Origin: Scenedesmus sp. ARA3
Lineage: Eukaryota; Chlorophyta; Chlorophyceae; Sphaeropleales; Scenedesmaceae
Direction of reading: 5' to 3'
NCBI GenBank assembly: GCA_004335835.1
Contig: RWJK01000438.1
Span: 1-46,339 of the forward strand
DNA: 46,339 nt
Below, piece after piece: positions 11,614 through 22,167 of this stretch (positions are counted from its first letter, which is position 1; every line of letters begins with the position of its first letter). The notes below the pieces were generated by a model. That model searched no databases. It was given only the letters and a program-made list of their open reading frames with translations, and was not told the origin of the DNA. Made by a program: the position numbers and the translations under genes.

Positions 11614-13616
11614 GGTGCATGCACTGCAGCTGCAAGGTGGGGCTGAGCCAGTTGCTGTGTGACTGCAAATGGCTGCACACCTTGTATGGTACATCATCCC
11701 AGCACTGGCATTTGTGGATGCGAGCGGCTATTGCTGAGATGGGGGTGTTCATAGTGTACAAAGGTGTCAAAGGCACGCATGTCAGTGACCAATCCTGTCG
11801 CGGCGCCTCTTACACGCGTCAGGGAAGGTGTTTCTGGCATTGCTTAATTGCTGCAGCGACGGCAGTGCTTGTGCTGCAAGCTATGCATGCGCAGCATGTT
11901 GGTTGGCACACACGTACATATATCTAGACAAACGTGCAGTCATACATACGTACATGGAATAGTTGTCGAGTGAGTTGCAGCAGAGTGAGGGAATGTCATG
12001 GCACAGACAGACTGAAGTTCATGCATCTGCACAGCGGTGCAGTCTATGGGGACCATCACCAAAGCTGTGCGCTGCTGATGGCGCAGATGTCTGCTGTTGC
12101 TGTTGGCTCATTCCCATCAGCTGCATGGGGAAGGACATAGCTCTGCATGTACATACCTTGAGCTGCCCACAGCGTGGCAACAGGAACAGGGTTTGCTGCT
12201 GGGGTGCGCACTGTTTTGTGGAGTCAGTGCATGGCTGTTGCTCAAGTAAAAGTGCCGCGTACTTGAGATAATGCAGCCTTTGCATCTGGGTCCAGTCAGC
12301 ACCTTTAATGGTGTTATCTTATTACACATGTGATCTGCTGCATGAGTGCAGAATGACAATGAGCTCGCTGAAAATCTTAGCAGCACCTACTGAGTGCTGA
12401 ACCAGTTGGCATATCCACAATGAAGAGCTGAGTGCTGGTGCAGTTGTGCCGACAGTGCCAGTGCCATCATTGGCGGCCAAGCAGCCATGCTTGCTAGCCA
12501 TTCTGCAGCTCTCGGCATGCCTTGCTGTTTGTGAGGGATGCGCACTATGCTGCATAGTTAGTGTGTCTGACATGGTTAGGACTGCGCGCTGGCGCCATTG
12601 TGTCCATGTCACATGGTCCTGACTTACACCAGCCAAGCTGACGAGTGCTATGCCTGTGTGCACCAGCTGCAGCCTACGCTGATTGTCAGGAGACTTAGAA
12701 CGAGAGGTCCTCTGGCTCAGCTTTGCTTGAATGCGCAGTTTCGCATCCACTGCGGTCTGTGAGGACTCGGAGGATGTGTAAATTCGTTCTTATACATCAG
12801 CTGCATTGAAGTTATATGGTTGGACTGGATCCTGCAGCTGCTGTCTTCAAATTTTGAACTAGTTGCATATGTGAAAATTGCTCTATATCAACCGCCAACT
12901 GTTGACCATGACTGTCGCGGTGCCGTGGCGGCACTGTCCCTGCCAGACACTGTGGCCTAAAAGTGCACCATTTCAGTTGCGAGTGAGGGTGTGCATCGTG
13001 TTCTACAGCTTCTGTTCTCCACTGTGCAAATAGCAAGTATCGTGGTCATCCAATTGTAGCTCACGCTGTTAGAAATCATTCCAGCCTGGCACGCACTCTG
13101 AGGCACAAGTACAGACTGGTAGATGCATGTTGGTCCTCCGAGGACCCACATGCATCTACCAGTCTGTACTTGTGCCTCAGAGTGCGTGCTTGGGAGAGAG
13201 CGACAATGAACTAACCGATAGAAACCAGTTAAAAAGCAACACACTACACCCTCAACCGTTTGGAAGCCTGGTGACCATCCCCTCTTACAGCCTGAGAGGA
13301 GCCTGAAAGGTTGTCATCAAGGCAGGCAGAACCCTCAACCAGCACGACTTGCGACGCAAGCTGGTGCTTCGCACAGGAACGTTCAGCGATAGCAGTAGTT
13401 GTTTGCAGCATGCGAGCCAGCAGCAGAGTCACCGACGCTCTATCGATCAACGGTTCTCGCCTGTCTGCCTCTGCTGCGCACCTACTTTGGGCTGTCCAAC
13501 CTTCCGCCGAAAGAGCAGCCATACTGAAACAATTTCTCATTATTTTGTGATATAGCACGACATCCTCGTTGCTCGCGTTTGCTCGTGCTTGCTTTCGAGT
13601 GACTAATCCACTCAGG
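11614..13616. other. Intergenic region ARC6-ALDH
   Basis: About 2 kb, expected to contain the ARC6 3' UTR and the ALDH promoter. Apart from the palindrome at 13089-13189 I see no gene here. I looked for an exon carrying the missing C-terminal ARC6 domain and did not find one. Confidence 0.5.
13089..13189. repeat. 101-bp near-perfect palindrome
   Basis: Positions 13089-13138 are the reverse complement of 13140-13189 except for one T/C mismatch (13131 against 13147), centred on C13139. Symmetry stops abruptly at both ends. The left arm starts GCACGCACTCTGAGGCACAA and the right arm ends TTGTGCCTCAGAGTGCGTGC. As RNA it would form one long hairpin with essentially no loop; as DNA it could extrude a cruciform. 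It lies about 430 bp upstream of the ALDH start. Confidence 0.97.
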
Positions 13617-16603
13617 ATGAACAAGACAGCATTTTGGAACGGGTTTGGGTGCATGCTGCAGCCCATTCTAAAGTTCTGCGATCGTACGGCGATCACCGGC
13701 AAGGTCAAGCCACGCAAGACCATCCTGCCTCTGCCTCACACACCCATTGCTGCTTCCAGCACAACAGAGGTGGACAACGCCCTGCAACGCCTGGACGAGC
13801 ACAAGCAGAAATGGGTGCTGGTGGACACAAAGCAGAGGGCAGCCTTGCTGACTGCCTGCCTCAAGAACTTCATGGCTCTGGCCAGGGACATGGCAGTAGA
13901 AGGCACCCGCGCCAAGGGGTCCTATGAAGGAGGCATAGGCGATGAGATGTGAGTAGGCATGCATGCGCCAGCTAAACACAGCTCAAAGTCACATCAGCAG
14001 CACGGGCGATTACCTGTGCTGAAGCGAGCAGCTCCCATGTGCCCAGCCTAGCAGCACATACATTGCACACATCACACCATGATGCTGCTGTGCTAGCAAC
14101 CTTGGGGCACACCACTGGCAGCATGTCACAGCGCCAGCCCTCCTTCATCTTCGTGTCGTCAACGCTCACAAGTCATACACCAGTACACTCATTGGTTTGG
14201 GCCGCCCCTGCATGCAGCTGTGCAAGCATTTGTAGTGCCAGCCTGCAGCTCTAGCTTGCTGGGACACCTTGCGTGCAACCAGCCTGGCTGGCAGATATGC
14301 AACATGAGCACACTGCTACACAACAGCAGCTGGATCCTGATCGCCTGCCCTCACAGTACTGGCCCTGTCTTTCACCTGCCTGCAGGGCCAGCCTCACTCC
14401 TGTGGTGAGCGGCATCCTGGAGTACAGGGAGGCCATGATGGCAGGTGCGGACCTGAGGCTGCTGATGATGATGATGATGCTGCTGCTGCTGCCAGCAGTA
14501 CTGCCACCATTGCGGTGGTTTGGGATGAGATGGCAGCGCTGGCAAGCGTTCACTGACGGGCGTTTCAATCAGCATGCAGGCACGCTGTATGCAGGTGGTG
14601 GCCTCTGAGCAGTGCCTGCATGTGCCAGCTGCCTGCCTGTGCAGATGCTGTGGCTCCCACCTCCCTCGCTCAGCTGCTGCCTGCGCACGCGCTGCATGTA
14701 CACCGCTGCATGTCTGCCGCTGCTGCAGGTGGCCAGCGCAAGCCCCTGCAGGTGTACCGCCGGCCTGACGGGCAGCAGGTGGCTGTGGTGTGGCCTGGCA
14801 ACATGGTGCCCGCCTTCTTTCCAGGCTTTGTGGGCGAGATCTGGCTGCAGCCGGGGCAGGGGCCCAGCCAGGGCGAGGTGTACAGGCACAAGGCGGAGGG
14901 GGGGCTGCCTGGGCCCGGCTCCGTGGCGCTGGTGCTGGGTGAGCCGCGGCAGCAGCAGCAGGGGGGCGGCAGCAGTTGAAGCATGGTGAAAGAAGCAGCT
15001 AAGCCAGCAGTGAGCGGGTGTTGCTAATTTTGGGGAGGGAGGTGCGTGGTGCTGGTGCTGGGTGAGCGGCAGCAGCAGCAGCAGGGTGGTGGCAGCAGGG
15101 GCGGCAGCATGATGGAAGCTAGCAGGAGCAGCAATTCCAGCTGGCGGGCGTGGTTGCCAGGCCTTGTGGAGGGAGCTGTGTGGGCATGGTAGCAGCAGGT
15201 GCAGCAAGCACGGGCAGGAGCATAGCTGCAGCAAACATGGGCTGCAGCAGACATGGGCAGAAGCAGCTAAGCCAGCAGTGAGCGGGTGTTGCTAGTTTTG
15301 GGGATGGTGTTGCATGGCGCTGGTTCTGAGTGAGCGGCAGCAGCAACAGTTCCAGCTGGCGGGCGTGGTTGTCAAGCCTTGTGGAGGGAGCTGTGTGCCT
15401 GCAGCTATGGTTCTACCTCCGTGCCTGCTGCCCCTGCTTCGCCTGCTGCGCCTGCATCTACGTGCTGCCCTTGTTGCTGTGTGCCGGCTGCATGAACGCA
15501 CACCTCGGGGCCTTGTGGTGCTGCCCTGCTGTGCTGGCCATGTGCAGGTGCTGGCAACCAGGTGCCTGTGGTGGCGCTGGACATCCTGCACATGCTGTTT
15601 GCTGAGGACCGGGTGGTGCTGGCCAAGATGAACCCAGTGAACGACTACTACGGCCCGCTGCTGCGGCAGGTGCGCTTGGGCGCTGGTGACAAAAATGCAT
15701 TCTGCAAGCGAGTGTGCAAGCAAATTGGTCGGCAAATGATGCACCAGCTGTGTTTCTGGAGGACGGTGGCTATGTTTGGGCAGTGGCGTGCCGCTGTCCT
15801 CGTTGCAGTGTGAGGCTGGTGTGGTTGAGTACATACGTATGGCTGTATGTGACGCAGTCCTGACATGGTAAGGGACGGAGCGAGTGTGGTCGCAGCAGTG
15901 GCTGTGCTGGCGATATTGGGCGTGCCTGCACTGATGGCCTGCAGCAGGATGCGTATGTGCAAGGGCTTTTGCTCAGCAGCTGCATGTGGGGCGCGCAGGT
16001 TGTGCAGGGACTGCTCCAGAGGGAGCTGCGTGCCTTCACAGTGGGCATGCACCTCAAATGCAGCGACAAACATGTGTGAAGCGTCGCCTGCTGCTGTTGC
16101 TGCTGCCACTGCTGCTGCTGCAGGCGTTTGCGCCGCTGGTGCAGCGCGGCTTCCTGGAGTTTGTGTACGGTGGCGCTGACGTGGGGGCCTACTGCTGCCA
16201 CCACGGCCTGGTGGGCGCGGTGCACCTCACAGGATCAGAGGCCACCTACAACAACATCATGTTCGGCAGCCCCAGGGTGAGCGCAGCAGCAGCAGCAGCA
16301 TGTTCAGCAGCCCAAGTTGAGGGGACACAGCTGGGTGTGCTTGGGCGGCGGCAGCAGCGCATGCTTGTCAAAGGCTATGTGGGAGGGTGCTGGAGGGTGC
16401 TAAGCAAGGCCCAGGCAGCAGGTGGTGGGCGGCTGAGTTGGGTGGTTGCTTGTCACATGCGTCAGCCCACAAATGAGCAGTTGGGGTGCAGGGCATGTCC
16501 TCGCAAATGTGGCTGCGACTATTGAAGCTGCTGCAGCATTTATGCAGCAAGGGGTGTCTGGCTTTCGCTCTGCTGCTGGTGTGAGCCCTGCTGACCCGAC
16601 TAC

Positions 16604-16638
<35 letters not shown>

Positions 16639-18721
16639 AGCCCACGGGCAGCCCGCGGCTCAGCAAGCGTGTGACAGCTGAGCTGGGCAACGTGACGCCC
16701 TACATCATCGTGCCGGGGCCCTGGAGCCGTGATGACATGGAGTACCACGCCATGAACGTGGCCTCAGGGCTGGCGCAGAACGCGGGGCACAACTGCATCG
16801 CGGCAGAGGTGCGGCGCGGAGCAGCTGGCTTCGTGTGGCGGGGTGGACAGTGTCATCGCTGCCGCTGCAGGCGCTGCGCTGGAGTCAACAGCATGCACAA
16901 TGACCATTCACCTCACAGCAGCAAGCCGCCAACAATGCTTGCAGCACACCCTCAGCACGATACCGTATGTGCTGCAGTGCTGCGTCTGCGCTCAAGCTGC
17001 CCTACTGTGCCCCTGTGCCCTGCCGCCCGCTCACCCCTTTGCACTGCTGCAGCTGGTCATCACGGACGCCTCCTGGCCGCTGCGGGGCGCCTTCCTGGCC
17101 ACACTGGCCACCTGCCTGGACAACCTGCAGCGCCGCGCGCCATGGTACCCGGGCAGTGCCGCGCGCATTGATGCCTTCAAGGCGCGCTTCCCTGGGGCCA
17201 CGCCGCTGGGGCAGGCCGTGCCTGGCAAGGGCCAGGCCCCCGGCCACATCCCTGCTGAGCCCTGGCAGCTGGTCACTGGTGCGCTGCTACCCTAGGGTGA
17301 ATTTCTTTTTGAGAGCTTGCAAGCAGCCTTGTAACATGCCGGATTGGTACCGCCAAAGGCGCAGGGCCGCATCCCGCGGAGCCCTGGCAGCTGGTTACAG
17401 GTGCGGCGGCTGGGTGTGTGTGGGGGGCGGGNNNNNNNNNNNNNNNNNNNNNNNNNNNNNNNNNNNNNNNNNNNNNNNNNNNNNNNNNNNNNNNNNNNNN
17501 NNNNNNNNNNNNNNNNNNNNNNNNNNNNGGGGGGTGAGGGTGAGGTTCGCAGGTGCGTTGGCTGGGTGTCAGCAGAGTGAATACATTTAGAAGCTCGGAT
17601 GATATCTAAATTCGTTATACATTCGGAAGCATGCAAGCAGGCTAGCAACATGTCCAATTGGGACAGCGTAACCAATGCGTCTTGTGTCAGTGGGTGTGTG
17701 GCAGGTGTGTGGATTTGGTGTGAGGGTGTGTGATGAGCATGGGCTCTGCGCGTGCGGTGCCTTGCGAGTTCTTTTGCGGTTGGCAAGTGCTTGTGCTATG
17801 GTGTACCTAACGTGTATACCGTAATGTGAAGTGCTTTGGTGAGACATTGCTGCAGTGGGTGCTCTGCGCGACCTCCTTATGCTGACGTGCTTTGCTGTGT
17901 GGTGCCTGCTGCTGCTGCCTTGCGGGGCCCTTGCTGGCAGGCTTGACGCCTGAGCAGGCGCAGACTCGTGAGGAGAACTGGGGCGGCGTGCTGCAGGAGG
18001 TGGCGCTGCCACACTGCCACGACACGGCTGACTTCATGCGCCAGGCGGTGGACTTTGCCAACGAGCAGTGCTGGGGCACGCTGGCCGCCAGGTGAGTGGT
18101 TGGGGAGGGGGGGGACGGCGCTCTGCATAGCCCCGAGCAGGATGGCCAGCATCACAACCTGAAGTTAGAAGCCTTTGGGCTTGCCTGCCTGCTCAATCCA
18201 GAGTAGTTGGCTTGCTAGTTGTCTGCCAAGAACATGATCAGGCTGACACCTCCACCTCTGCTGCTGCGGCTACTGCTGCGGCCTGCTTCTGCAGCCTGTT
18301 TATCCACCCGGAAACGCAGCAGCAGTACGCGGACGCATTTGACGCGGCTGTGGCGGGCCTGCGCTACGGCAGCGTCACGGTCAACACGCCCAGCCTGGTG
18401 GGCTTCAGCGCCACGCCCCTGGTGTGGGGCGCCTTCCCGGGACACACCCCGCAGGACATCGGCAGCGGAGTGGGCTTCGTGCACAACACCTACCTGTACG
18501 ACCACCCGCAGAAGAGCGTGCTGCGCGCGCCGTGGCGCTACAGCCCGCAGCCGCTGTGGAGCGTGGGGCAGATCGGGCTGGGCGCGGCGCTGCCGTGGGC
18601 CTTCAAGTTCATGGCCAGCCAGCATAACCCCGCGCTGGCGCTGAGCTATCTGGTGGCGGTGGCGCTGCATGCGCTGCGGGGCTCCTGGGCCGTGGCCAAG
18701 CCGCAGAAGGAGAAGGTGTGA
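13617..18721 (+). CDS. Aldehyde dehydrogenase family protein
   Basis: Predicted NAD(P)-dependent oxidation of an aldehyde to the acid; substrate unknown. Nine exons keep phase: 13617-13948, 14386-14444, 14729-14938, 15548-15669, 16124-16276, 16641-16808, 17053-17278, 17941-18091, 18295-18721 (615 residues). The N-terminus resembles the ALDH helical start (KQRAALLTACLKNFMALARD), followed by a WPGNMVPAFF cofactor-domain strand, LTGS at about 276-279 (the family's F-TGS motif), a catalytic-base Glu at about 306 in VTAELGN, and the nucleophile Cys at about 344 in NAGHNCIAAE. A C-terminal bridging segment (LFIHPETQQQYADAF) and an extra tail with a hydrophobic stretch (ALALSYLVAVALHALRG) follow. 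It is longer than the usual ~500 residues. The first ATG in the frame is 13617. Introns 3 and 7 contain exon-tail copies, intron 5 has facing CAG and CTG runs, and an assembly gap lies in intron 7. The family is clear; localisation and substrate are not. Confidence 0.9.
14921..15420 (+). repeat. Tandem copies of the ALDH exon 3 tail and donor in intron 3
   Basis: The exon 3 end with its donor (GTGGCGCTGGTGCTGG|GTGAGC, 14921-14944) is followed by two copies, at about 15046-15067 and 15313-15335. Intron blocks are also repeated: AAGCAGCTAAGCCAGCAGTG at 14993 and 15261, and CCAGCTGGCGGGCGTGGTTG at about 15137 and 15351. The repeat length differs between blocks (268 and about 214 bp), so indels followed the duplication. 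Confidence 0.85.
16284..16637 (+). repeat. Facing (CAG)5 and (CTG)11 runs at the two ends of ALDH intron 5
   Basis: (CAG)5 occupies 16284-16298, 7 nt after the donor at 16277. (CTG)11 occupies 16605-16637, directly before the acceptor CAG at 16638-16640. The two runs are reverse complements. Confidence 0.9.
17222..17670 (+). repeat. Duplicated ALDH exon 7 tail and intron segment around an assembly gap
   Basis: The end of exon 7 and its donor (about 17222-17285, with GAGCCCTGGCAGCTGGT) recur at 17351-17415 (GAGCCCTGGCAGCTGGTTAC, donor at 17411). A third trace after the gap is GCAGGTGCGTTGGCTGGGTG near 17549. The block GCTTGCAAGCAGCCTTGTAACATG at about 17313 also recurs at about 17629 in diverged form. 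The gap probably reflects this repeat structure. Confidence 0.75.
17432..17528. other. Assembly gap (97 N)
   Basis: Unknown bases inside ALDH intron 7, flanked by G-rich sequence. No coding sequence needs to be missing, because exons 7 and 8 join in phase across it. Confidence 1.
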
Positions 18722-19742
18722 GGCGTGAGGGGTGGGTTAAGTGGGACGGGTGAGTGGTGGGCGCGTTGGGGTATGCAGGCGGCAGGGGGCAGGAGATATG
18801 GAGCTCTGGATGCATTTGAATGATGTGCTGGATCAGGGTGTGATACAAAGAGGTTTTGGCAGCAGACAGGCGGCTTTGCTGGCGTGCATCTTTGCACCTG
18901 CGTGGATTGTGTTATTCCGCACGGAGCCTGCTGGTTGGCGCTGTGCTGGGAATGCACTGCTGTGGATTTGCATGTACAGATATAACGGTGGGCGGTGGTT
19001 GGAGGTTTGGGTGGCTTCTGCACACATGTCTCTGGCCTGCCCAGCGGTTGCGTTTGTAGTTTCTGGCGGCGGAGTTACAACTTGCAGCAGTGCATCTGAG
19101 TGCGCTGTGTCTATGATTTTGTCAGCTGATGCAGGTTGTTGACTCAGCAGGTCATTACAACGCAGCTCGGCAATTGGGCAATAAGTGCACCAGGCTGCTT
19201 GCGAGGCAGGCAACGGGGTGTTGAGCAGGTTATGCTAGACGGTTGCAGCCAGCAGTTGGTGTGCACTGGTTCACATCACCCATCAAGCAGATGTGCATGT
19301 GCTTACAGACTACTGCACCATTTCAGTTCATTGTATGCATGGAACTGCATTACGGTTTGAGATGCATGGCGGTTGCCGAGCATTGCGGTTTACAGCACGC
19401 CCCTGCTAGTCCAGGATGCAGCAGCCCAGGGCAATGGCAGTAACACTTTCAAAGTGTGCGGCTGTGCAACTGCTTGCCTGAGAATGCATGCGACTGCATG
19501 CGAGTTGATTGTGTGCGCAAGAATGCGACAAATGTCTGCTGACGCCGACGTATGGAGTAGGCGGTGTTTGTACATACCAGTCAACTGGATGTGACATGAC
19601 ATGCACAGTTGTTGACCATCTGTAGTGACTTTGACGTTACTTTGAGTGCTGTACGCACAGCCAAACACTGCTGCACCGCCATGAAGGTTGGAAGGGGACT
19701 ACAGTGTGTTGTGCCAGCCCACAGGGTGGTGAGCATCCCCAA

Positions 19743-19972
19743 TTATTTGCCAAGCATGCTGATCACCACATGCAATGATTGCACGTGGTTCAACCACTGT
19801 AGTGCCAGGTTGCTGATGAGATTGTGAATCTGCGCCACTGATGCGGCAGCGTCTCTGAAGCGCCCCATGTGTCTAGCAGGTACTACCTTTGCACTGGCAG
19901 AGCTTATGAAGGCAATCTGTCCGTCAGTGTCCTGCAGTGCTGCTTCAACAGAGGACAGTACTGCTCTGCAGT
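19743..19972 (-). CDS. Possible terminal exon of an unrecognised minus-strand gene
   Basis: A minus-strand frame begins after an acceptor-like CCACTGCAG near 19973 and ends at a TAA at 19743. Its product has a natural-looking helical composition (for example SVAQIHNLISNLALQWLNHV). A second fragment around 20450-20545, after CTTGTTCAG, could be an upstream exon (for example GGLESLRYWRHVIVRNIRS). No family is recognised and the exon chain is incomplete, so this may be chance. Confidence 0.22.
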
Positions 19973-20805
19973 GGTATTTCAACCGGAAATAATTCGTAGT
20001 GTGGTAGAGCAGGCTGGGTTGCTGCAGCGAGCGTCGCGGGCCTGCAGCGCCGCTGAGCGGCTGCGGATCGCGGTAGCCTGACATTGGGTGCAGCATCCTG
20101 CTGTCTATGGGTTTGCATGAATTGGTCGACTGGCTGTAGCCGTTGCAGTGGCGCACCCAGCTCGCGGCCTGGCTGGGGCAGACCTGCATGTCTGCTGGCT
20201 GCTGCCTGCAGCTGTAGCATCTGCTGCCGGAGCACCTGCTTCTGTAACAAGCACGGGCGGTTTCCTGAAAGTATGTGGGATTTCGTCCCCCCCTGGTAAC
20301 AACAACAAAAAGTATGTGGGAGGTGGCATCTTGTGGCAGCACGCCTGGCTGGGGTTACACGTTTGCAGCGCCGCAGTTATTTGAGGGTGTGCACCTTGCT
20401 GCGCAGCAACTGGCATGCCAGTCAAGAATTCAGCATTCTTTCACTGGAAGTTGATCTCAGACAGCCGGTCTGAAGTGCTTCGAATATTCCGAACAATTAC
20501 GTGTCTCCAATACCGCAGAGATTCAAGCCCGCCGCAGTGCTGAACAAGATGATGAAAGCTCACAATAAAGAGTGACTTGTGTGGGTGCCTGCTCAGCTCT
20601 GAGTTGGTCTGGCTGCTGAACCCCAACGGTGCAACAAAGCAAGCACAGCATGATGGTTGGCAGCAGCTACAGACGTACCCAATGGCCGCCCTGGACTCAT
20701 GAGTGACTGATCAATCACGTGCGTGCAAAGTGCGACTTTCGTATGCACAGCCGCCCAATGAGGATCCGCACCATCAGCTGATCAAAATCATCTGTATGCT
20801 TCCCA

Positions 20806-21102
20806 TCACCGCAAAGGCGTGCTCAAGCCAGCCTGACCAGGCCCATGACTGCAACAGGAGCCAGCGCGGAGAGCAGCAGCAACTGTGTCCAGCGCTGCGC
20901 GTGGCCACCGGCAGCAGTGCATGCAAAGCCTGCAGGCCGCTGCAGCCAACCACAGGCGCACGGCACAGCAGTGTGGCACATGATCAAGCAATGCGTTTGT
21001 CAGCGACAACGGCTGCTGCTGTTCAGCATCTGAAAGGTTGCCCAGCACAAATGCATTCAGTCCTGCCCAAACTGATACTGCTGCCAGCCCAGCATGATCC
21101 AT
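20806..21102 (-). CDS. Small hypothetical ORF, 98 codons
   Basis: An ATG at 21102-21100 opens a 98-residue frame that is Ala/Leu/Cys-rich and begins MDHAGLAAVSVWAGLNAF. No domain is recognised and no exon can be linked to it with confidence. It may be chance or part of the same weak minus-strand locus as 19743-19972. Confidence 0.2.
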   Translation of the reverse strand: MDHAGLAAVSVWAGLNAFVLGNLSDAEQQQPLSLTNALLDHVPHCCAVRLWLAAAACRLCMHCCRWPRAALDTVAAALRAGSCCSHGPGQAGLSTPLR

Positions 21103-21728
21103 TGCTTTAATGAAAATGCGTTGACTGCCACTACACTCATACTGCAAGCCGCATACAGCTGTCGTGCACACACACACTCTTGCATGACACACAGCCAGTT
21201 CTGATGAACATCCCGGGCAAGCCCTAACAGTGTATATGTACTTTCTGCTCAGGCACAGTAGCAGAAGAACAACCAATATGGCCCCCAAGTGCACTGATCA
21301 CTATGATACAAAACCATAAGCGCAAGCGAGCACCCTGTGCATGTTCAGGTTCTGTGCAGGTTCCAACATCCCACACGGCATTGAGTTGTTTCTCATCAGT
21401 GCACCCAATGCAATTGATCACTGGCGAAACCGCAAGGCAGACATGTAACCGCAGCAATAGCGCGCACCAAGTGTTCAAAAACACATGCCGGCCTGTCAGT
21501 GATCGCGCACATCATGCTGTGCTTTCCCACAATGATATGTGATGTGGCTGATGACCTGCACACTGCACAAGCACAAATGGCATCGCCGTAAGCACGGATT
21601 ATCTGCCCTTTTCCCTGCCATAAGCTTGCTCCCTTGCTGCAAGGGCAGCGGCTCCAGTGCATGCTGCTCACAAGAGAACGTAGCGTGCGCCGCCAAGGGA
21701 CTGTGGAGAGCGCGCATTGCACATCAGT

Positions 21729-22121
21729 TCACAGTATGGCGGCACCGCTGCTGCCTCTGCCATGGGGCCCACCATACGCCTGCTCAAAGTCGCTGGCTGA
21801 GGGCACCGGCTGCACAAACAGGTACACCACAGCGCCCAGCAGCGCGCGACCAGCCCGCTGCACTGCACCCACGCGCCGCCGCTGCTGCTGCTGCAGCTGT
21901 GGTTGCTGCTGTGTGTCAGGCTCTGCACTGGCCTGGCCTATGCTGCCCTGTGAGCTTTGTGCAGGAGCCTCAATGTCTCCACCAGAGTCAATCTCAGGCA
22001 CAGCCAGTGCCAGGTGCTGCCCGTCAGGCATGACTATCACCGAGAACGGAGGCGGCGGCTCGTGCACAACCTGGCCAGCACCAGGGCTGGCTGCTCGCGG
22101 CACGCTGCCTGCAGCCCCTGT

Positions 22122-22167
<46 letters not shown>

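Larger units (their letters stand above)
18722..21728. other. Intergenic region ALDH-LRR (convergent ends)
   Basis: About 3 kb between two convergent genes. The first part is GT-rich, like a 3' UTR or spacer. Two weak coding traces on the minus strand are listed separately (19743-19972, 20806-21102). Otherwise I see nothing I can support. Confidence 0.4.

Noticed and set aside
19869..20299. Plus-strand open frames opposite the 19.7-20.3 kb region
   Set aside because: Short, Cys-rich and without splice-compatible neighbours; less protein-like than the opposite strand.
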